Positions 18,137 to 27,615 of a stretch of DNA of 64,000 bases are shown piece after piece; the first letter of the stretch is position 1; each line of letters starts with the position of its first letter. A model generated the notes under the pieces. The model was not told the origin of the DNA and searched no databases. It saw only the letters and a list, made by a program, of their open reading frames with translations. This DNA is from Citrobacter koseri ATCC BAA-895 (GTDB taxonomy: Bacteria; Pseudomonadota; Gammaproteobacteria; Enterobacterales; Enterobacteriaceae), in assembly GCF_000018045.1 (NCBI RefSeq), contig NC_009792.1, positions 744,001 to 808,000 on the forward strand. The letters are read 5' to 3'. The translations under genes and the position numbers were made by a program.

Positions 18137-18412
18137 TTAGGCTGACTTGGGTAAAATGGCCTCAACGTCGCTGTGCGGACGTGGAATAACGTGGCAAGAT
18201 TTCACCTCGCCCACGGCGCTTGCTGCGGCGCTTCCCGCATCGACTGCCGCTTTAACCGCGCCAACATCACCGCGAACCATAACGGTGACCAGGCCGGAGC
18301 CGATTTTTTCATAGCCCACCAGTTGCACGTTGGCGGACTTCACCATGGCGTCAGCGGCTTCGATAGCGCCGACTAACCCTTTTGTTTCAACCAGTCCCAG
18401 TGCGTTGTTCAT
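18137..18412 (-). CDS. pduJ: Major microcompartment shell protein PduJ
   Basis: A BMC-domain hexamer-forming protein of 91 residues, one of the most abundant facets of the shell. It is nearly the same as PduA in the core [20 protein letters not shown] and [20 protein letters not shown]. It starts MNNALGLVETKG. The C-terminus HVIPRPHSDVEAILPKSA is the PduA/J type. It stands between pduH and pduK. Confidence 0.97.
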   Translation of the reverse strand: MNNALGLVETKGLVGAIEAADAMVKSANVQLVGYEKIGSGLVTVMVRGDVGAVKAAVDAGSAAASAVGEVKSCHVIPRPHSDVEAILPKSA

Positions 18413-18431
18413 ACTGCGATTCTCCTGTTGC

Positions 18432-18782
18432 TTAGGTATTCAGATCCCGAAAGGGGATCCCTTTGACTAACCTTGCCGCGTTGTTACCAGCACTTCGCCG
18501 GGCATGGCTGTCCTGGTGATACATCAGCGTAAAAAGCGGCGCTGATGCGGGTAAATTCTTGTAATGCACAACCAGCTTTTCTTTGTCGCAGGCTATGCCG
18601 ACGAGTAGCGGAGACCGACGCGCCGCCTGCCAGGCGCAATGGGTCACGTCACCGTCAGTCTGCGTCTGGATAACAAAGGGGATACCTTCTTCTTCAATAC
18701 CGAGAAGCACCTCTTTCCAGACCGTGATACCGTCATTGATGGTCGAAATAACGATAGCCGGGGCACTGGCGTTACTGTCCAT
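18432..18782 (-). CDS. pduH: Diol dehydratase reactivase small subunit PduH
   Basis: A 116-residue subunit which with PduG exchanges damaged cobalamin on glycerol/propanediol-inactivated diol dehydratase. It has the dehydratase medium-subunit-like fold, seen in VWKEVLLGIEEEGIPFVIQ, which resembles the corresponding segment of PduD. Its start overlaps the end of pduG by 11 bases, consistent with equal production of the two subunits. Confidence 0.94.
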   Translation of the reverse strand: MDSNASAPAIVISTINDGITVWKEVLLGIEEEGIPFVIQTQTDGDVTHCAWQAARRSPLLVGIACDKEKLVVHYKNLPASAPLFTLMYHQDSHARRSAGNNAARLVKGIPFRDLNT

Positions 18783-20604
18783 GCGCGAACTCCTTATGCC
18801 AGGAGAGAATCAGCCCGGTCGCGACCGCATTTCTCGGGCCTTCTGTGCCGCGAATGTTTCCGCGACCGGCCACCAGGCGATAGTGCGCCAGCGCATCGGT
18901 GACGAGTTGCGGGATCTCGAAATCCAGAGACGATCCGCCAACCAGCACGACAAAAGGAATGTCACGAATGTTGCCGGTCGGGCTGACCTGGCGCAGCGCG
19001 CGCAGGGCGTTAGTGACGAAAACCCGCTCTTTGGCGCTGCGGCGAATGGCGCGTACTTTTTCCAGCGCTAAATCGCCGGGTAATGGAACCAGTTCATCGG
19101 GCTTCACCACACATACGCGGGCAAATACGGCTGGCGGCAGCGGGGTGGGGAAAAACTGGACGCTGCCATCTTCGTGACGCAGATGAAAAAGGCTTTCCAC
19201 CTTCGCGAGCGGATACTTTTTAATCTCTTCTGCCAGATAGCGGTCATCCAGACCCAGCTCACGGGCAATAATCATCGTGACCATATCGCCAGCCCCTGCG
19301 AGGTGGGTGGCAATGATCTCTCCTTTGGGATTGATGATGGAGGCATCTGTCGAACCTGCGCCCAAATCGAGAATCGCCAGCGGACGCGTGGTGCCGGGAG
19401 TCGTCAACGCGCCTAAAATCGCCGCTTCAGCCTCAGCACCGCCAACCTGAACGTCAACACTCAGCTTCTGTTTGATTTCGCGGGCGATCATCGCCATTTG
19501 CAGACGGTCGGATTTCACCATTGAGGCGATGCCCACGGCCTGCTCCAGAGAAAATTCGCCAGCCAGCCCGCCGGTAACGCTCACCGGAACGGAAGTATCG
19601 ACAGCCAGCAAATCCTGAATGAAGATCTCGTTGCTGGGCTTATTGGTCAGTTCCGCCATGGTCTGGCGTACATGTTCCAGCATGCCGCCAATATTGGTGC
19701 CTGCTTCGCCGGTCACGTTGTCCAGCTTGCGGCATTCGCCCACCGCTTTCATGATGGCTTCAGCACCGGCGGCAACATCTACACGGAGCGTGCGTCCCTG
19801 AGAAAGCAGTTCCAGATTCCCGGCGGGAATGGCGCGCGCTTTGACATCCCCTGACGGCGTTTTCACGACGACGGCGGAGCGATTGCCAATCAGCGCGCGC
19901 GCCATAGGGACGATATTTTTAGTTTCTTCGGCATTAAGGCCGAAAACCGTGGCAATACCGTAAGGGTTAGAGAGCGTTTCAATCACTTTCCCTGGTACGG
20001 CAACCTCAATAGCGGCCAGCATGCCCAGCGGAATCCGGTCGATATAGAGCACTTCATCGACGATCGGTAAAGGCTGTTCCAGACGGTTGCTGACCAGGAC
20101 GCCGTCATCTTGCTGCAAAATGACGCCGGTGAGTTGATATCCGGCACGTACGGAGGCGTTAATCATGGTGGCGACATCGGCGAAATCGAACGCCGATGAC
20201 ACGACCAGGATATAAGGCGTATCCGCCGGGCGGGTTAATAACTCTTGCGGCGTAATGGTCACTCCCACACCCAGACCGACCCCGCCTGGGGTTTTAGGGT
20301 TATGGCCGATCATTGTGGACTCGGTAATGATGGTTTCCGTGATGGTTTCCATCGCGACATCGCCAATGACCGGTGTGGCTTCGTTGATGCGGATAAGCGA
20401 AATATCGCTGACATTGATGCCTGCGTTTTTTGCCGCAAGCGTAAGCGCCTCCTGAATACCAAACACATTTCGTAATGTGCCTTTAATTCCGGTGGTTTCT
20501 GCCAGCGCGCTGCCGGTAATGGTCAGTGCGCCAGCCTCATCCAGCCGCGCCAGCGCGACTTCTGTTGATGAGTTGCCAATATCAATGCCAGCTATGTATC
20601 GCAT
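18772..20604 (-). CDS. pduG: Diol dehydratase reactivase large subunit PduG
   Basis: A 610-residue ATPase of the DdrA family with an actin-like nucleotide-binding fold: YIAGIDIGNSSTEVALA at the N-terminus and AILDLGAGSTDASII in the second phosphate loop. It releases tightly bound, inactivated cobalamin from PduCDE in an ATP-driven cycle. It follows pduE after 15 bases. Confidence 0.96.
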   Translation of the reverse strand: MRYIAGIDIGNSSTEVALARLDEAGALTITGSALAETTGIKGTLRNVFGIQEALTLAAKNAGINVSDISLIRINEATPVIGDVAMETITETIITESTMIGHNPKTPGGVGLGVGVTITPQELLTRPADTPYILVVSSAFDFADVATMINASVRAGYQLTGVILQQDDGVLVSNRLEQPLPIVDEVLYIDRIPLGMLAAIEVAVPGKVIETLSNPYGIATVFGLNAEETKNIVPMARALIGNRSAVVVKTPSGDVKARAIPAGNLELLSQGRTLRVDVAAGAEAIMKAVGECRKLDNVTGEAGTNIGGMLEHVRQTMAELTNKPSNEIFIQDLLAVDTSVPVSVTGGLAGEFSLEQAVGIASMVKSDRLQMAMIAREIKQKLSVDVQVGGAEAEAAILGALTTPGTTRPLAILDLGAGSTDASIINPKGEIIATHLAGAGDMVTMIIARELGLDDRYLAEEIKKYPLAKVESLFHLRHEDGSVQFFPTPLPPAVFARVCVVKPDELVPLPGDLALEKVRAIRRSAKERVFVTNALRALRQVSPTGNIRDIPFVVLVGGSSLDFEIPQLVTDALAHYRLVAGRGNIRGTEGPRNAVATGLILSWHKEFAHGQ

Positions 20605-20619
20605 CGTATTTCCCTAAAA

Positions 20620-21138
20620 TTAATCGTCACCTTTGAGTTTTTTACGCTCGACGTATAACGTTGCCGCTTCACGCACGAAAGCTGCGCAAATCTTCGCCTG
20701 ATAGCGATTTTCCAGATCGTCTGCGATAGCCATCAGCTCTTCTTTCGTCGAACGGTATGGACGCAGGGCGTTGTAAATTTCAAGGATTCGATCGTCCGGT
20801 ACGGCGGTCAGTTCCGCTGCGCGCTCAAAGTTCATCGCCAGGCGGTCACGTCCGGCATCTCTGGCGATAGCCGCCTGAATGCGCAGCGTATCCGGCGTGA
20901 TACGCATATCCTGTGCGGTCACTTTGTCGCTGAGGACGTTTTCCAGCGTGAATTCATCCAGCGTTTTATTGGTGGCGGTTTTTACCCATTCTGGATGTTT
21001 ATTCGCCAGCGGATAATCCGTCACTTTTGCGGTATGCGTTGATGCGCTTGCTGCGGCTGGAGCAGGTGCGTTGCCCTGCAAGCTGTTCATGCGGCTCAAC
21101 ACGTCCCGAACCATCGATTCAATTGCGTCGGTATTCAT
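20620..21138 (-). CDS. pduE: Propanediol dehydratase small subunit PduE
   Basis: The gamma subunit of B12-dependent 1,2-propanediol dehydratase, 172 residues. The N-terminus MNTDAIESMVRDVLSRMNSL is an amphipathic extension, then a linker rich in Ala/Pro, then the conserved body YPLANKHPEWVKTATNKTL and STKEELMAIADDLENRY. It works in the microcompartment lumen as the PduCDE dimer of trimers. Confidence 0.96.
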   Translation of the reverse strand: MNTDAIESMVRDVLSRMNSLQGNAPAPAAASASTHTAKVTDYPLANKHPEWVKTATNKTLDEFTLENVLSDKVTAQDMRITPDTLRIQAAIARDAGRDRLAMNFERAAELTAVPDDRILEIYNALRPYRSTKEELMAIADDLENRYQAKICAAFVREAATLYVERKKLKGDD

Positions 21139-21152
21139 GGAGGTATCCTTTG

Positions 21153-21827
21153 TTAAAGCGCCACGCGCAGTTCCTGCGGGTTTTTGCCCGTCACGACATA
21201 CTTCGTCTCTTTAATGTGCAGAATGGCGGATTTCGCCTGGTACTTCGGGCGCGCCATTTGGTCATTTAAGGTCGGAACCGGTTGTGGTGACTCACGCTTC
21301 GCATAGCGCGCGGCGTTCTTGCCAATCTGACGATACGTTTCCAGCGTCAGCAGCGGCGCCTGAGGGAATAACTCCAGATTGGAGAGCGGCGGCAGCCCTT
21401 GCTGATGAATAACGGTAGTGCCTTTTGACTGAATACCGATTGAAATGCCGGAGCCGCTGAGGCGGTTGCCTTCAACGGCGACGAACGCCACGTCAGAGGA
21501 TTTAAAGCAGCGGATCACGCGGGCTTTAATGCCTTCTTCTTCAATACCGGCGATCACTTCACGCAGGATATTTTTGTGCGGCAAGCCGACGATATTCACG
21601 GTCTGCGACAGGCCAAATGCCGGGCCCACGGCAATGATCACTTCATCCTGCTGCGTACCTTGTCTGGCCTCGCCAATTTCCGTCAGAAAACCGTCGTCTT
21701 GCGGTGCTGCGGCTTGCGGCGAAGTTGATGCTGTCGGTGCGCGAAAGGAGACGGGCTTATCGCTGGTTTGCATTTCAGAAAGCACGTCTTCGATTATCTG
21801 GCGCAGCAGCTTTTCATTAATTTCCAT
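21153..21827 (-). CDS. pduD: Propanediol dehydratase medium subunit PduD
   Basis: The beta subunit of 224 residues. The N-terminal 18-20 residues (MEINEKLLRQIIEDVLSEMQ) form the encapsulation helix known to take the dehydratase complex into the shell. The body includes VGPAFGLSQTVNIVGLPH and RCFKSSDVAFVAVEGNRLSG (adenosylcobalamin-binding side of the complex). It follows pduC after 10 bases. Confidence 0.97.
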   Translation of the reverse strand: MEINEKLLRQIIEDVLSEMQTSDKPVSFRAPTASTSPQAAAPQDDGFLTEIGEARQGTQQDEVIIAVGPAFGLSQTVNIVGLPHKNILREVIAGIEEEGIKARVIRCFKSSDVAFVAVEGNRLSGSGISIGIQSKGTTVIHQQGLPPLSNLELFPQAPLLTLETYRQIGKNAARYAKRESPQPVPTLNDQMARPKYQAKSAILHIKETKYVVTGKNPQELRVAL

Positions 21828-21837
21828 TTTTCACCCC

Positions 21838-23502
21838 TTAGCCAAGTTCGTTGGGATCGAGTGCGCCAGGGATGTTTTTAATCTCTTCCCAGCGTTCGCC
21901 TTGCAGGCGATAACCTGTTGCCGGACCGGCATAATCGTTGACGTCATTCACCGCAGAGAGCACCTGCCCGTCGCCGACGATAATGGCGGAGGTATGCAGA
22001 TAGTCTCCGGTTAATTTGGCTTTCTGGATGTTGAGCATGTCTTGCGCGACGTCGGTGAAACCGCCTTTTGCAAGGGCTTTCACCACTTCCAGACCGTTAC
22101 GGTTTTTGTTGATGATCTCTTGCGCGAACTTGATGTCTTCGACAATGTTACGTTCAGGCATATCTTTCGAGCCGTGAGCGTAGGTTGCGGCTTCAACCTC
22201 TTCATCGGTAATCGGCGGCAGCCCCATTCCGGCAAACACGGCTTGCAGCGCGCGCGCGGCTTTGTTACGGATGGCGATAACGTCTTCTTCGCGAACCGGA
22301 CGCAGACCACCGTCCACTTTCAGGTCACGCTGGATAACGTTGTAGTCGTCGAAGTCCTCCGCATCTTCGTTTGAACCGGCAAACATGTTGTCGTAGTTCG
22401 GTACGGCGGAATAACCCGAGGAGATGAAGTCAGTACCCGGCAGGAACTGCATCAGCAGACGCGCGGTACGACGCATATCGGAGTGGGTGAAGGTCTGGTC
22501 GTTACTGGAGGCGCATTCCAGATCCAGCGCGGAGCAGATCAGGTTTTCCGCCAGTACGGCGCGAATGCCTGACGGTACGGCAGAAGGAACGCCGATGCAG
22601 CTGACAGAACCGTTCTGTAGACCCTGAACGCCTGCGGCTTTGGTGATATAGATACAGCGGGCTTCCAGATAGAGCATTGATTTGCCTTCAGCATAGCCCA
22701 TCTGTACTTCGGAACCCGACCCCGAGGTAAAGCGCATTTTCAGGCCGCGAGAGGCATAGGAAGAGGCGAGGAAGCCTTTTGACCAGGGGGTATCGTCGCC
22801 ATCGGTAAAGACCGGTTCAGTACCATAGACGGAAATGGTTTCGGCGTAGCAGGTGTGGCCCAGCATACCGAGCTTCAGTTCGGTGGCTTCTTCCAGTGAA
22901 CACTGCGTTAATACGCCCGGACGACCGACCTGGGAGCCCACCAGCAGAGCGATAGCATTGAACGGGGCGTAGCGCGCGACCGCAACCGTTGTCTCTTGCT
23001 CATCAAACCCACGCCACGCGCCTTCTGCGGCATCGGCGGCAATCTGAACCGGGTTGTCTTTCACGTTGGTGACATGCGCCTGCTGAGAAGGCGTGCGGCG
23101 GGCGCGCATTTTTTGCATCGCCATCATCATCTCTACCACGTTCATGTGTGAGACGACTTCAACGATTTTTGCTGGCGTCATCGCCGTGGTGAGCGGAACG
23201 ATGTCGCTGCGTTTGACGTTTGGATCGCACAGCATATTGGCGAGTTTGACCGAGTCCATCGCCATCACTTCTTCCGCGCGCGCCAGGTTAATACCATAAC
23301 GGGCGATAAAGTGGTCGATCAGGTCAAATTCGCTGGCGGCTTTGCCGTCCAGCTCGGTGACCGTGCCGTTAACGATTTTAATCGACGGTTTGGGGTCGTT
23401 CGGGCTTTCCATCGCAATGAAGCCTTCTTCGATCCACTCCTTAACGAAGCCGTCCTGATTCACAGGGCGTTTCGCCAGTGCTTCAAATCTTTTCGATCTC
23501 AT
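21838..23502 (-). CDS. pduC: Propanediol dehydratase large subunit PduC
   Basis: The alpha subunit of 554 residues, a TIM barrel that binds the diol substrate and the adenosyl radical. Conserved diol dehydratase blocks are visible along the full length, such as MRSKRFEALAKRPVNQDGFV, FTSGSGSEVQMGYAEGKSM and SSGYSAVPNYDNMFAGSNED. It converts 1,2-propanediol to propionaldehyde. It is the third gene of the operon, after pduA and pduB. Confidence 0.98.
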   Translation of the reverse strand: MRSKRFEALAKRPVNQDGFVKEWIEEGFIAMESPNDPKPSIKIVNGTVTELDGKAASEFDLIDHFIARYGINLARAEEVMAMDSVKLANMLCDPNVKRSDIVPLTTAMTPAKIVEVVSHMNVVEMMMAMQKMRARRTPSQQAHVTNVKDNPVQIAADAAEGAWRGFDEQETTVAVARYAPFNAIALLVGSQVGRPGVLTQCSLEEATELKLGMLGHTCYAETISVYGTEPVFTDGDDTPWSKGFLASSYASRGLKMRFTSGSGSEVQMGYAEGKSMLYLEARCIYITKAAGVQGLQNGSVSCIGVPSAVPSGIRAVLAENLICSALDLECASSNDQTFTHSDMRRTARLLMQFLPGTDFISSGYSAVPNYDNMFAGSNEDAEDFDDYNVIQRDLKVDGGLRPVREEDVIAIRNKAARALQAVFAGMGLPPITDEEVEAATYAHGSKDMPERNIVEDIKFAQEIINKNRNGLEVVKALAKGGFTDVAQDMLNIQKAKLTGDYLHTSAIIVGDGQVLSAVNDVNDYAGPATGYRLQGERWEEIKNIPGALDPNELG

Positions 23503-23520
23503 GAATCAGCCTCACGGATA

Positions 23521-24333
23521 TCAGATGTAGGACGGACGATCGTTTTTCGGCGTCGCGCCGAGGGTGGACAGGACGGTTTTGCCGATTTCACGGGCTGAAA
23601 TAACCGCCTGACGTACAGCGCCGGAATCCCCGGAAATCACCAGAATGGCTTCGTTACTGAAGCTGGTGCCGTGTGCCGGAGAGCTGTAAGCCACGACCTC
23701 AACATTGGCGGATTTCAGCGCGGTATCCGCCATCAGCACGCCAACGGAGGCAGGGGCGCCGACAATCACGCCGCAGGCGCGGCCAATTGGCGCGCCAAAG
23801 GCTTTTTCAAGCGCATAGCTGGCGCGGGCGGTGTATTGCAGCTCGATATGTCCGGCTTCATTGGCGTATACGTCGCCGAACGTCCGGTCGAGTTCTTTCA
23901 GCGCAACTTCAATGCCGCGCTTCACGTCCGAAACATCATTGCCGCCTAAAATAATCAGCGAACCGTGGCCTGCGCCGCCTTTGGTATCGCGGGGAAGCTC
24001 AATGCTGACCACTTCGGTATTGGTCGCTTTTACTGCTTCATCGGCGGCCATAATGTGCGGGCCTGCGCCAGTTCGCGCGCCAAGGATTCCGATGGAGCGG
24101 TAGCGCTTTTCCAGCTTCATCGCTTCCAGTAAGGCACTGTCCACATTTGCGATCACCAGACCGACGGTGTCGCCAATCGCGGTGCCGACAAATTCCGTTA
24201 AACTGCAACTTTTCTCTGCCATAGCCGTCTCTCGTATTGGGTGGGTTTCTTCAGGAATGGCCGTTTGTTCTGGCGTTGCCACACGGGCAATTACCTGCGC
24301 CATGATCTGTTCCACCAGTTCATTGCTACTCAT
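23521..24333 (-). CDS. pduB: Microcompartment shell protein PduB (and internal-start PduB')
   Basis: A tandem-BMC trimeric shell protein of 270 residues with two permuted BMC halves (about 45-150 and 155-265). As in LT2, a second in-frame start at 24222 (codon 38, [11 protein letters not shown]) would give the shorter PduB'; both forms are shell components. The extra 37 residues of PduB start with an amphipathic helix, [18 protein letters not shown], known to bind the enzymatic core to the shell. It overlaps pduA by 4 bases. Confidence 0.96.
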
Positions 24334-24614
24334 TGGCTAATTCCCTTCGGTAAGATTTTTTCTACATCGGTATGAGGGCGTGGAATAACGTGTACGGCTT
24401 TCACTTCTCCCACGTTGCGTGCGGCAGCGGCGCCCGCATCGGTTGCCGCTTTTACTGCGCCAACGTCACCGCGAACGATGACCGTTACCAGCCCGGAGCC
24501 AATTTTTTCGTAGCCGACTAACATCACATTGGCTGACTTCACCATTGCGTCTGCGGCCTCTATGGCTGCGGTTAAGCCTTTGGTTTCTACCATTCCTAAT
24601 GCTTCTTGTTGCAT
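24330..24614 (-). CDS. pduA: Major microcompartment shell protein PduA
   Basis: A BMC-domain hexamer of 94 residues whose central pore is considered the entry path for 1,2-propanediol. The core [20 protein letters not shown] and pore-proximal [14 protein letters not shown] are standard. It is the first gene of the pdu operon, and its ATG at 24614 is preceded by GGCGAGG. The operon promoter lies in the 523-bp gap shared with divergent pduF. Confidence 0.97.
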
Positions 24615-24716
24615 AAAGACCTCGCCTGGGTTGTCCCGATGTTGATGACTATAAAAAGAAGCGAGGAAAAAGAATGGCTGACTTTAAAAAGAGAATGAAA
24701 AAATAATGGGTGGTCA

Positions 24717-24734
24717 ATAGCACTAAATTGCTGT
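24717..24734. promoter_or_regulatory. Candidate PocR site upstream of pduA
   Basis: AATAGCACTAAATTGCTGT resembles the palindrome found at 27065-27082 (AGCA, six bases, TGCT). It lies about 105 bases upstream of the pduA start codon, on the side facing the pdu operon. Assignment to PocR is inference from position and recurrence. Confidence 0.4.
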
Positions 24735-24978
24735 GATTTTTTATAACCCGTTGAATCTAAAGGTTTGATGTGTTGTTTTTGATATGATTATTTCGTTTTC
24801 GCTATTCCATTTTTACATTTTACAGGGTGACAAAATAAATAACTTTTGCTACGCGAAAAATGGAATTGTGATATTTGTTTGAAAACGAATATCTGGTGAT
24901 CGCAATTTTTTATTATCCCTAATCTGGCATTTTATTCGTTAGAGTACGCTCCATTATTGCCCTGGAGAATAAACAGAG

Positions 24979-24999
24979 AGCAATATTTTGCTATAGCAA
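24979..24999. promoter_or_regulatory. Candidate PocR site upstream of pduF
   Basis: AGCAA-TATT-TTGCT (24979-24992) overlaps a perfect 12-bp palindrome TTGCTATAGCAA (24988-24999). The first part is the same as the core of the element just upstream of the cob operon (27065-27082). Shared elements in front of pdu/pduF and cob fit the common activator PocR. Confidence 0.5.
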
Positions 25000-25137
25000 C
25001 ACGATTTTTCGGGGCAGGTTAACGGCAGATTGCCAACAATTTACAGGTGCCGCTTTTTATAGTGATGCTCGTTGTACTCTACTGCCAGTACGGCGTTGTG
25101 CTGGTAAAGACACGAACTCTGCTTAGAAGGTGTCACA

Positions 25138-25947
25138 ATGAACGATTCACTAAAAGCACAATGTATTGCCGAGTTTTTGGGCACCGGGCTGTTTTTGTTC
25201 TTTGGTATCGGTTGCCTGAGTGCATTAAAAGTTGCGGGTGCGAGTCTGGGATTATGGGAGATCTGCATCATTTGGGGGCTTGGGATCTCGCTTGCCGTTT
25301 ATCTCACGGCCGGGATATCGGGCGCGCACCTGAACCCGGCGATTACCATTGCGCTGTGGTTGTTTGCCTGTTTCCCTGGGCGAAAGGTCTTGCCTTATTC
25401 CATCGCTCAGGTTGCCGGAGCGTTCGGCGGCGCGCTGTTGGCCTATCTGCTCTACGGTAGCTTATTTACCGAGTTTGAAGCGGCGAACCATATGGTGCGC
25501 GGCAGCGTGGAGAGTCTGCAACTTGCCAGTATTTTCAGTACCTACCCGGCAGCCGCGCTGAGCGTATGGCAGGCGGCGCTGGTCGAAGTGGTCATTACCT
25601 CGATTCTGATGGGGATGATCATGGCGCTGACCGATGATGGCAATGGGGTTCCTAAAGGGCCGCTGGCGCCTTTGCTTATCGGTATTTTGGTTGCCGTTAT
25701 CGGGGCGTCTACCGGGCCGCTTACGGGGTTTGCGATGAATCCGGCGCGTGATTTTGGTCCAAAATTATTCGCGTGGTTTGCCGGTTGGGGAGACATTGCC
25801 ATGACCGGTGGGCGCGATATTCCTTATTTTATTGTGCCGATTATTGCGCCGATTGTCGGAGCTTGCGCCGGAGCTGCGGTTTATCGCTACCTGATTGGTA
25901 AAAATTTACCGTGCAATACCTGTAAGCTGGAGGAAAATGGACGTTAA
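25138..25947 (+). CDS. pduF: Propanediol diffusion facilitator PduF
   Basis: A 269-residue major intrinsic protein (GlpF-like) of the inner membrane. Both pore signatures are intact: GAHLNPAITI and GFAMNPARDFGP. Six membrane segments can be followed. It admits 1,2-propanediol and, by family, glycerol. AGAAGGTG stands before the ATG at 25138. It is the first gene of the pduF-pocR unit, followed by a terminator hairpin that probably gives partial read-through to pocR. Confidence 0.96.
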   Translation: MNDSLKAQCIAEFLGTGLFLFFGIGCLSALKVAGASLGLWEICIIWGLGISLAVYLTAGISGAHLNPAITIALWLFACFPGRKVLPYSIAQVAGAFGGALLAYLLYGSLFTEFEAANHMVRGSVESLQLASIFSTYPAAALSVWQAALVEVVITSILMGMIMALTDDGNGVPKGPLAPLLIGILVAVIGASTGPLTGFAMNPARDFGPKLFAWFAGWGDIAMTGGRDIPYFIVPIIAPIVGACAGAAVYRYLIGKNLPCNTCKLEENGR

Positions 25948-26019
25948 CACGACGGGATGTATGTATTTTTGAAACACGTAAAATCATTTCGTGATCTGGT
26001 TTCACGAACTGGTCAAAAC

Positions 26020-26045
26020 GTCTCCCACGGATGGGAGACTTTTGT
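26020..26045 (+). terminator. Hairpin terminator after pduF
   Basis: GTCTCCCA/TGGGAGAC (8 bp) with loop CGGA, followed by TTTTGTT. It lies 73 bases after the pduF stop and about 110 bases ahead of pocR. Confidence 0.8.
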
Positions 26046-26152
26046 TATTGTCCCTTATACTTTTTTATCACTAATACAGTATGGTGATGATGAAAGGTAA
26101 ATGTGAAATAAATGTTCTATTTGCAACAATAAATTAACTGAGGGGTTTTATC

Positions 26153-27064
26153 ATGATTTCTGCGAGTGCCCTGAACTCAGAACTCATTAATAAAATCGCA
26201 CAGGATTTTGCACAAGCCACCAGTCTGGCGGTCGTGGTTGTCAATATTCACGGTGATGAAATTTCTGAGTTATTCAATTTCACGCCTTTTTGTCAGCTAA
26301 TGCGTCAACATCCTCAACACAGTATTCGTTGCCGTATGAGCGATCGCTGCGGGGGGCTGGAAGCGTCAAAATCAGATCAGCCCTGTATTTATCGTTGCCA
26401 TGCCGGGCTAACCGATTTCTCCATTCCTTTGGTGATTGCCGGTCATCTGGTGGGGTTTGTGTTATGCGGTCAGGTACGTTTAAGCGATGATGTTGGACTG
26501 GTTGATATTCTTAATGTCGATGATCGCTGGCAGGCCGATCCTGAACTGTTGAATGAGTTCCGAAACGTCCCCGAAATGGACTACGCGCGGGTGATAGCCT
26601 CTGCGGATCTGCTGAAGCTGATTGTGGAAAATTGCCTTAAAAAACAACTTAATTTTGTTGTTATCAAAGACAATCCGCCGCAAGCGGAACCTGCTCGTTC
26701 GCAACGTGGGCCCAATCCCCACGACAGCAAAATGAAGAAAGCGTTACGCTACATTGACGCGCATTTATCGGACGATCTTCGCCTTGAAGATGTCGCTTCT
26801 CACGTCTACCTCAGCCCGTACTACTTTAGTAAGTTATTCAAGAAATATCAGGGAATCGGTTTTAATGCCTGGGTAAACCAACAGCGCATGGCCAGCGCCA
26901 GAGAGCTGCTTTGTCACAGTGACTGGAGTATCGCCAGCATTGCACGTAATTTAGGCTTTTCTCAAACCAGTTATTTTTGCAAAGTGTTCCGTCAGACCTA
27001 TCAGATCACGCCACAGGCTTTCCGTCAGCAAATAAATGATAATTCGTCCGCCGAGTCCGCATAA
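26153..27064 (+). CDS. pocR: AraC-family activator PocR of the pdu and cob operons
   Basis: A 303-residue regulator. The N-terminal PocR ligand domain (about 5-175) carries the Cys-rich stretch CRMSDRCGGLEASKSDQPC and is the propanediol-sensing part; the C-terminal about 100 residues contain the two AraC helix-turn-helix units (DVASHVYLSPYYFSKLFKKY and IARNLGFSQTSYFCKVFRQT). With propanediol it activates pdu, pduF and cob and its own synthesis. SD-like GAGGGG precedes the ATG. Position between pduF and the cob operon is the Salmonella arrangement. Confidence 0.96.
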   Translation: MISASALNSELINKIAQDFAQATSLAVVVVNIHGDEISELFNFTPFCQLMRQHPQHSIRCRMSDRCGGLEASKSDQPCIYRCHAGLTDFSIPLVIAGHLVGFVLCGQVRLSDDVGLVDILNVDDRWQADPELLNEFRNVPEMDYARVIASADLLKLIVENCLKKQLNFVVIKDNPPQAEPARSQRGPNPHDSKMKKALRYIDAHLSDDLRLEDVASHVYLSPYYFSKLFKKYQGIGFNAWVNQQRMASARELLCHSDWSIASIARNLGFSQTSYFCKVFRQTYQITPQAFRQQINDNSSAESA

Positions 27065-27374
27065 ATAGCAATATTTTGCTATTGCCGATTTTTGATATCG
27101 TATTGTATGTCAGTCATTATAAAATGAAAAAAACTATAGCAGAGCAATAAATTGTCATAGCGCAACAAAATAATGTTATCTGAAGGATAAACTGAGCCAG
27201 TTTTTATTTTTGTGATGAGATACAGTGTCATTATGAATAGGTTTCATTATTCTTTTGCGCAGTGTTTCATTCAAAACAGGCGTCATTACACCATTGCGTT
27301 GGCATAATGGCGCGTAACAGGTAATTAAAATTTAATTGTCGTTATGAGCGAGAAAGTGATGCTCATAACATCAG
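27065..27374 (+). promoter_or_regulatory. cob operon promoter region with PocR-type palindrome
   Basis: Directly after pocR, ATAGCAA-TATT-TTGCTAT (27065-27082) is a perfect 7-4-7 palindrome. Related half-elements CTATAGCAGAGC (about 27136) and CATAGCGCAAC (about 27157) follow. CATAAT at 27303-27308 is a possible -10 hexamer with no good -35, as expected of an activator-dependent promoter. No gene is seen here. Confidence 0.6.
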
Positions 27375-27525
27375 CCGACAGGTTTGGCACATTTGTGTCA
27401 GGGAAGGGGGTGAGAATCCCCCGCAGCCCCCGCTGCTGTGATGCTGACGACCCCGTAAGACCACTGATCGCAAGATTGGGAAGGACGGGCGAGGAGGACG
27501 CTAAGCCAGAAGACCTGCCTGTCGG
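27375..27525 (+). ncRNA. Cobalamin (adenosylcobalamin) riboswitch of the cob operon
   Basis: The closing stem CCGACAGG (27375-27382) pairs with CCTGTCGG (27518-27525). Inside are the G-rich/C-rich arm GGGGGTGAGAATCCCCC, the GCTGCTGTGATGCTGACGAC core and the B12 box AGCCAGAAGACCTGCC (27504-27519). The element lies in the 5' UTR of cbiA and represses translation of the operon when adenosylcobalamin binds. The expression platform is the hairpin at 27616-27635. Confidence 0.95.
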
Positions 27526-27615
27526 TATTTACCAACAACTTCGGTGGGAAGTGGGTTGCTCAGTAGCGTACAGTCGAAAGACTGGGGTAATACGCAGCTA
27601 AACAATACCTCTACC

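Larger units (their letters stand above)
24615..25137. promoter_or_regulatory. Divergent control region between pduA and pduF
   Basis: This is a 523-bp AT-rich gap without a convincing gene. In LT2 the corresponding region carries the PocR-dependent pdu promoter and the pduF/pocR promoters, which respond to propanediol, Crp and ArcA. Two PocR-site candidates are visible (24717-24734 and 24979-24999). I could not identify a full Crp palindrome; TTGTGATATTTG at about 24866 is at best a half-site. Confidence 0.7.

Noticed and set aside
16225..24614. Large minus-strand and plus-strand overlapping frames opposite the pdu genes
   Set aside because: They are frame shadows of GC-rich coding DNA; none has a start signal or recognisable domain.
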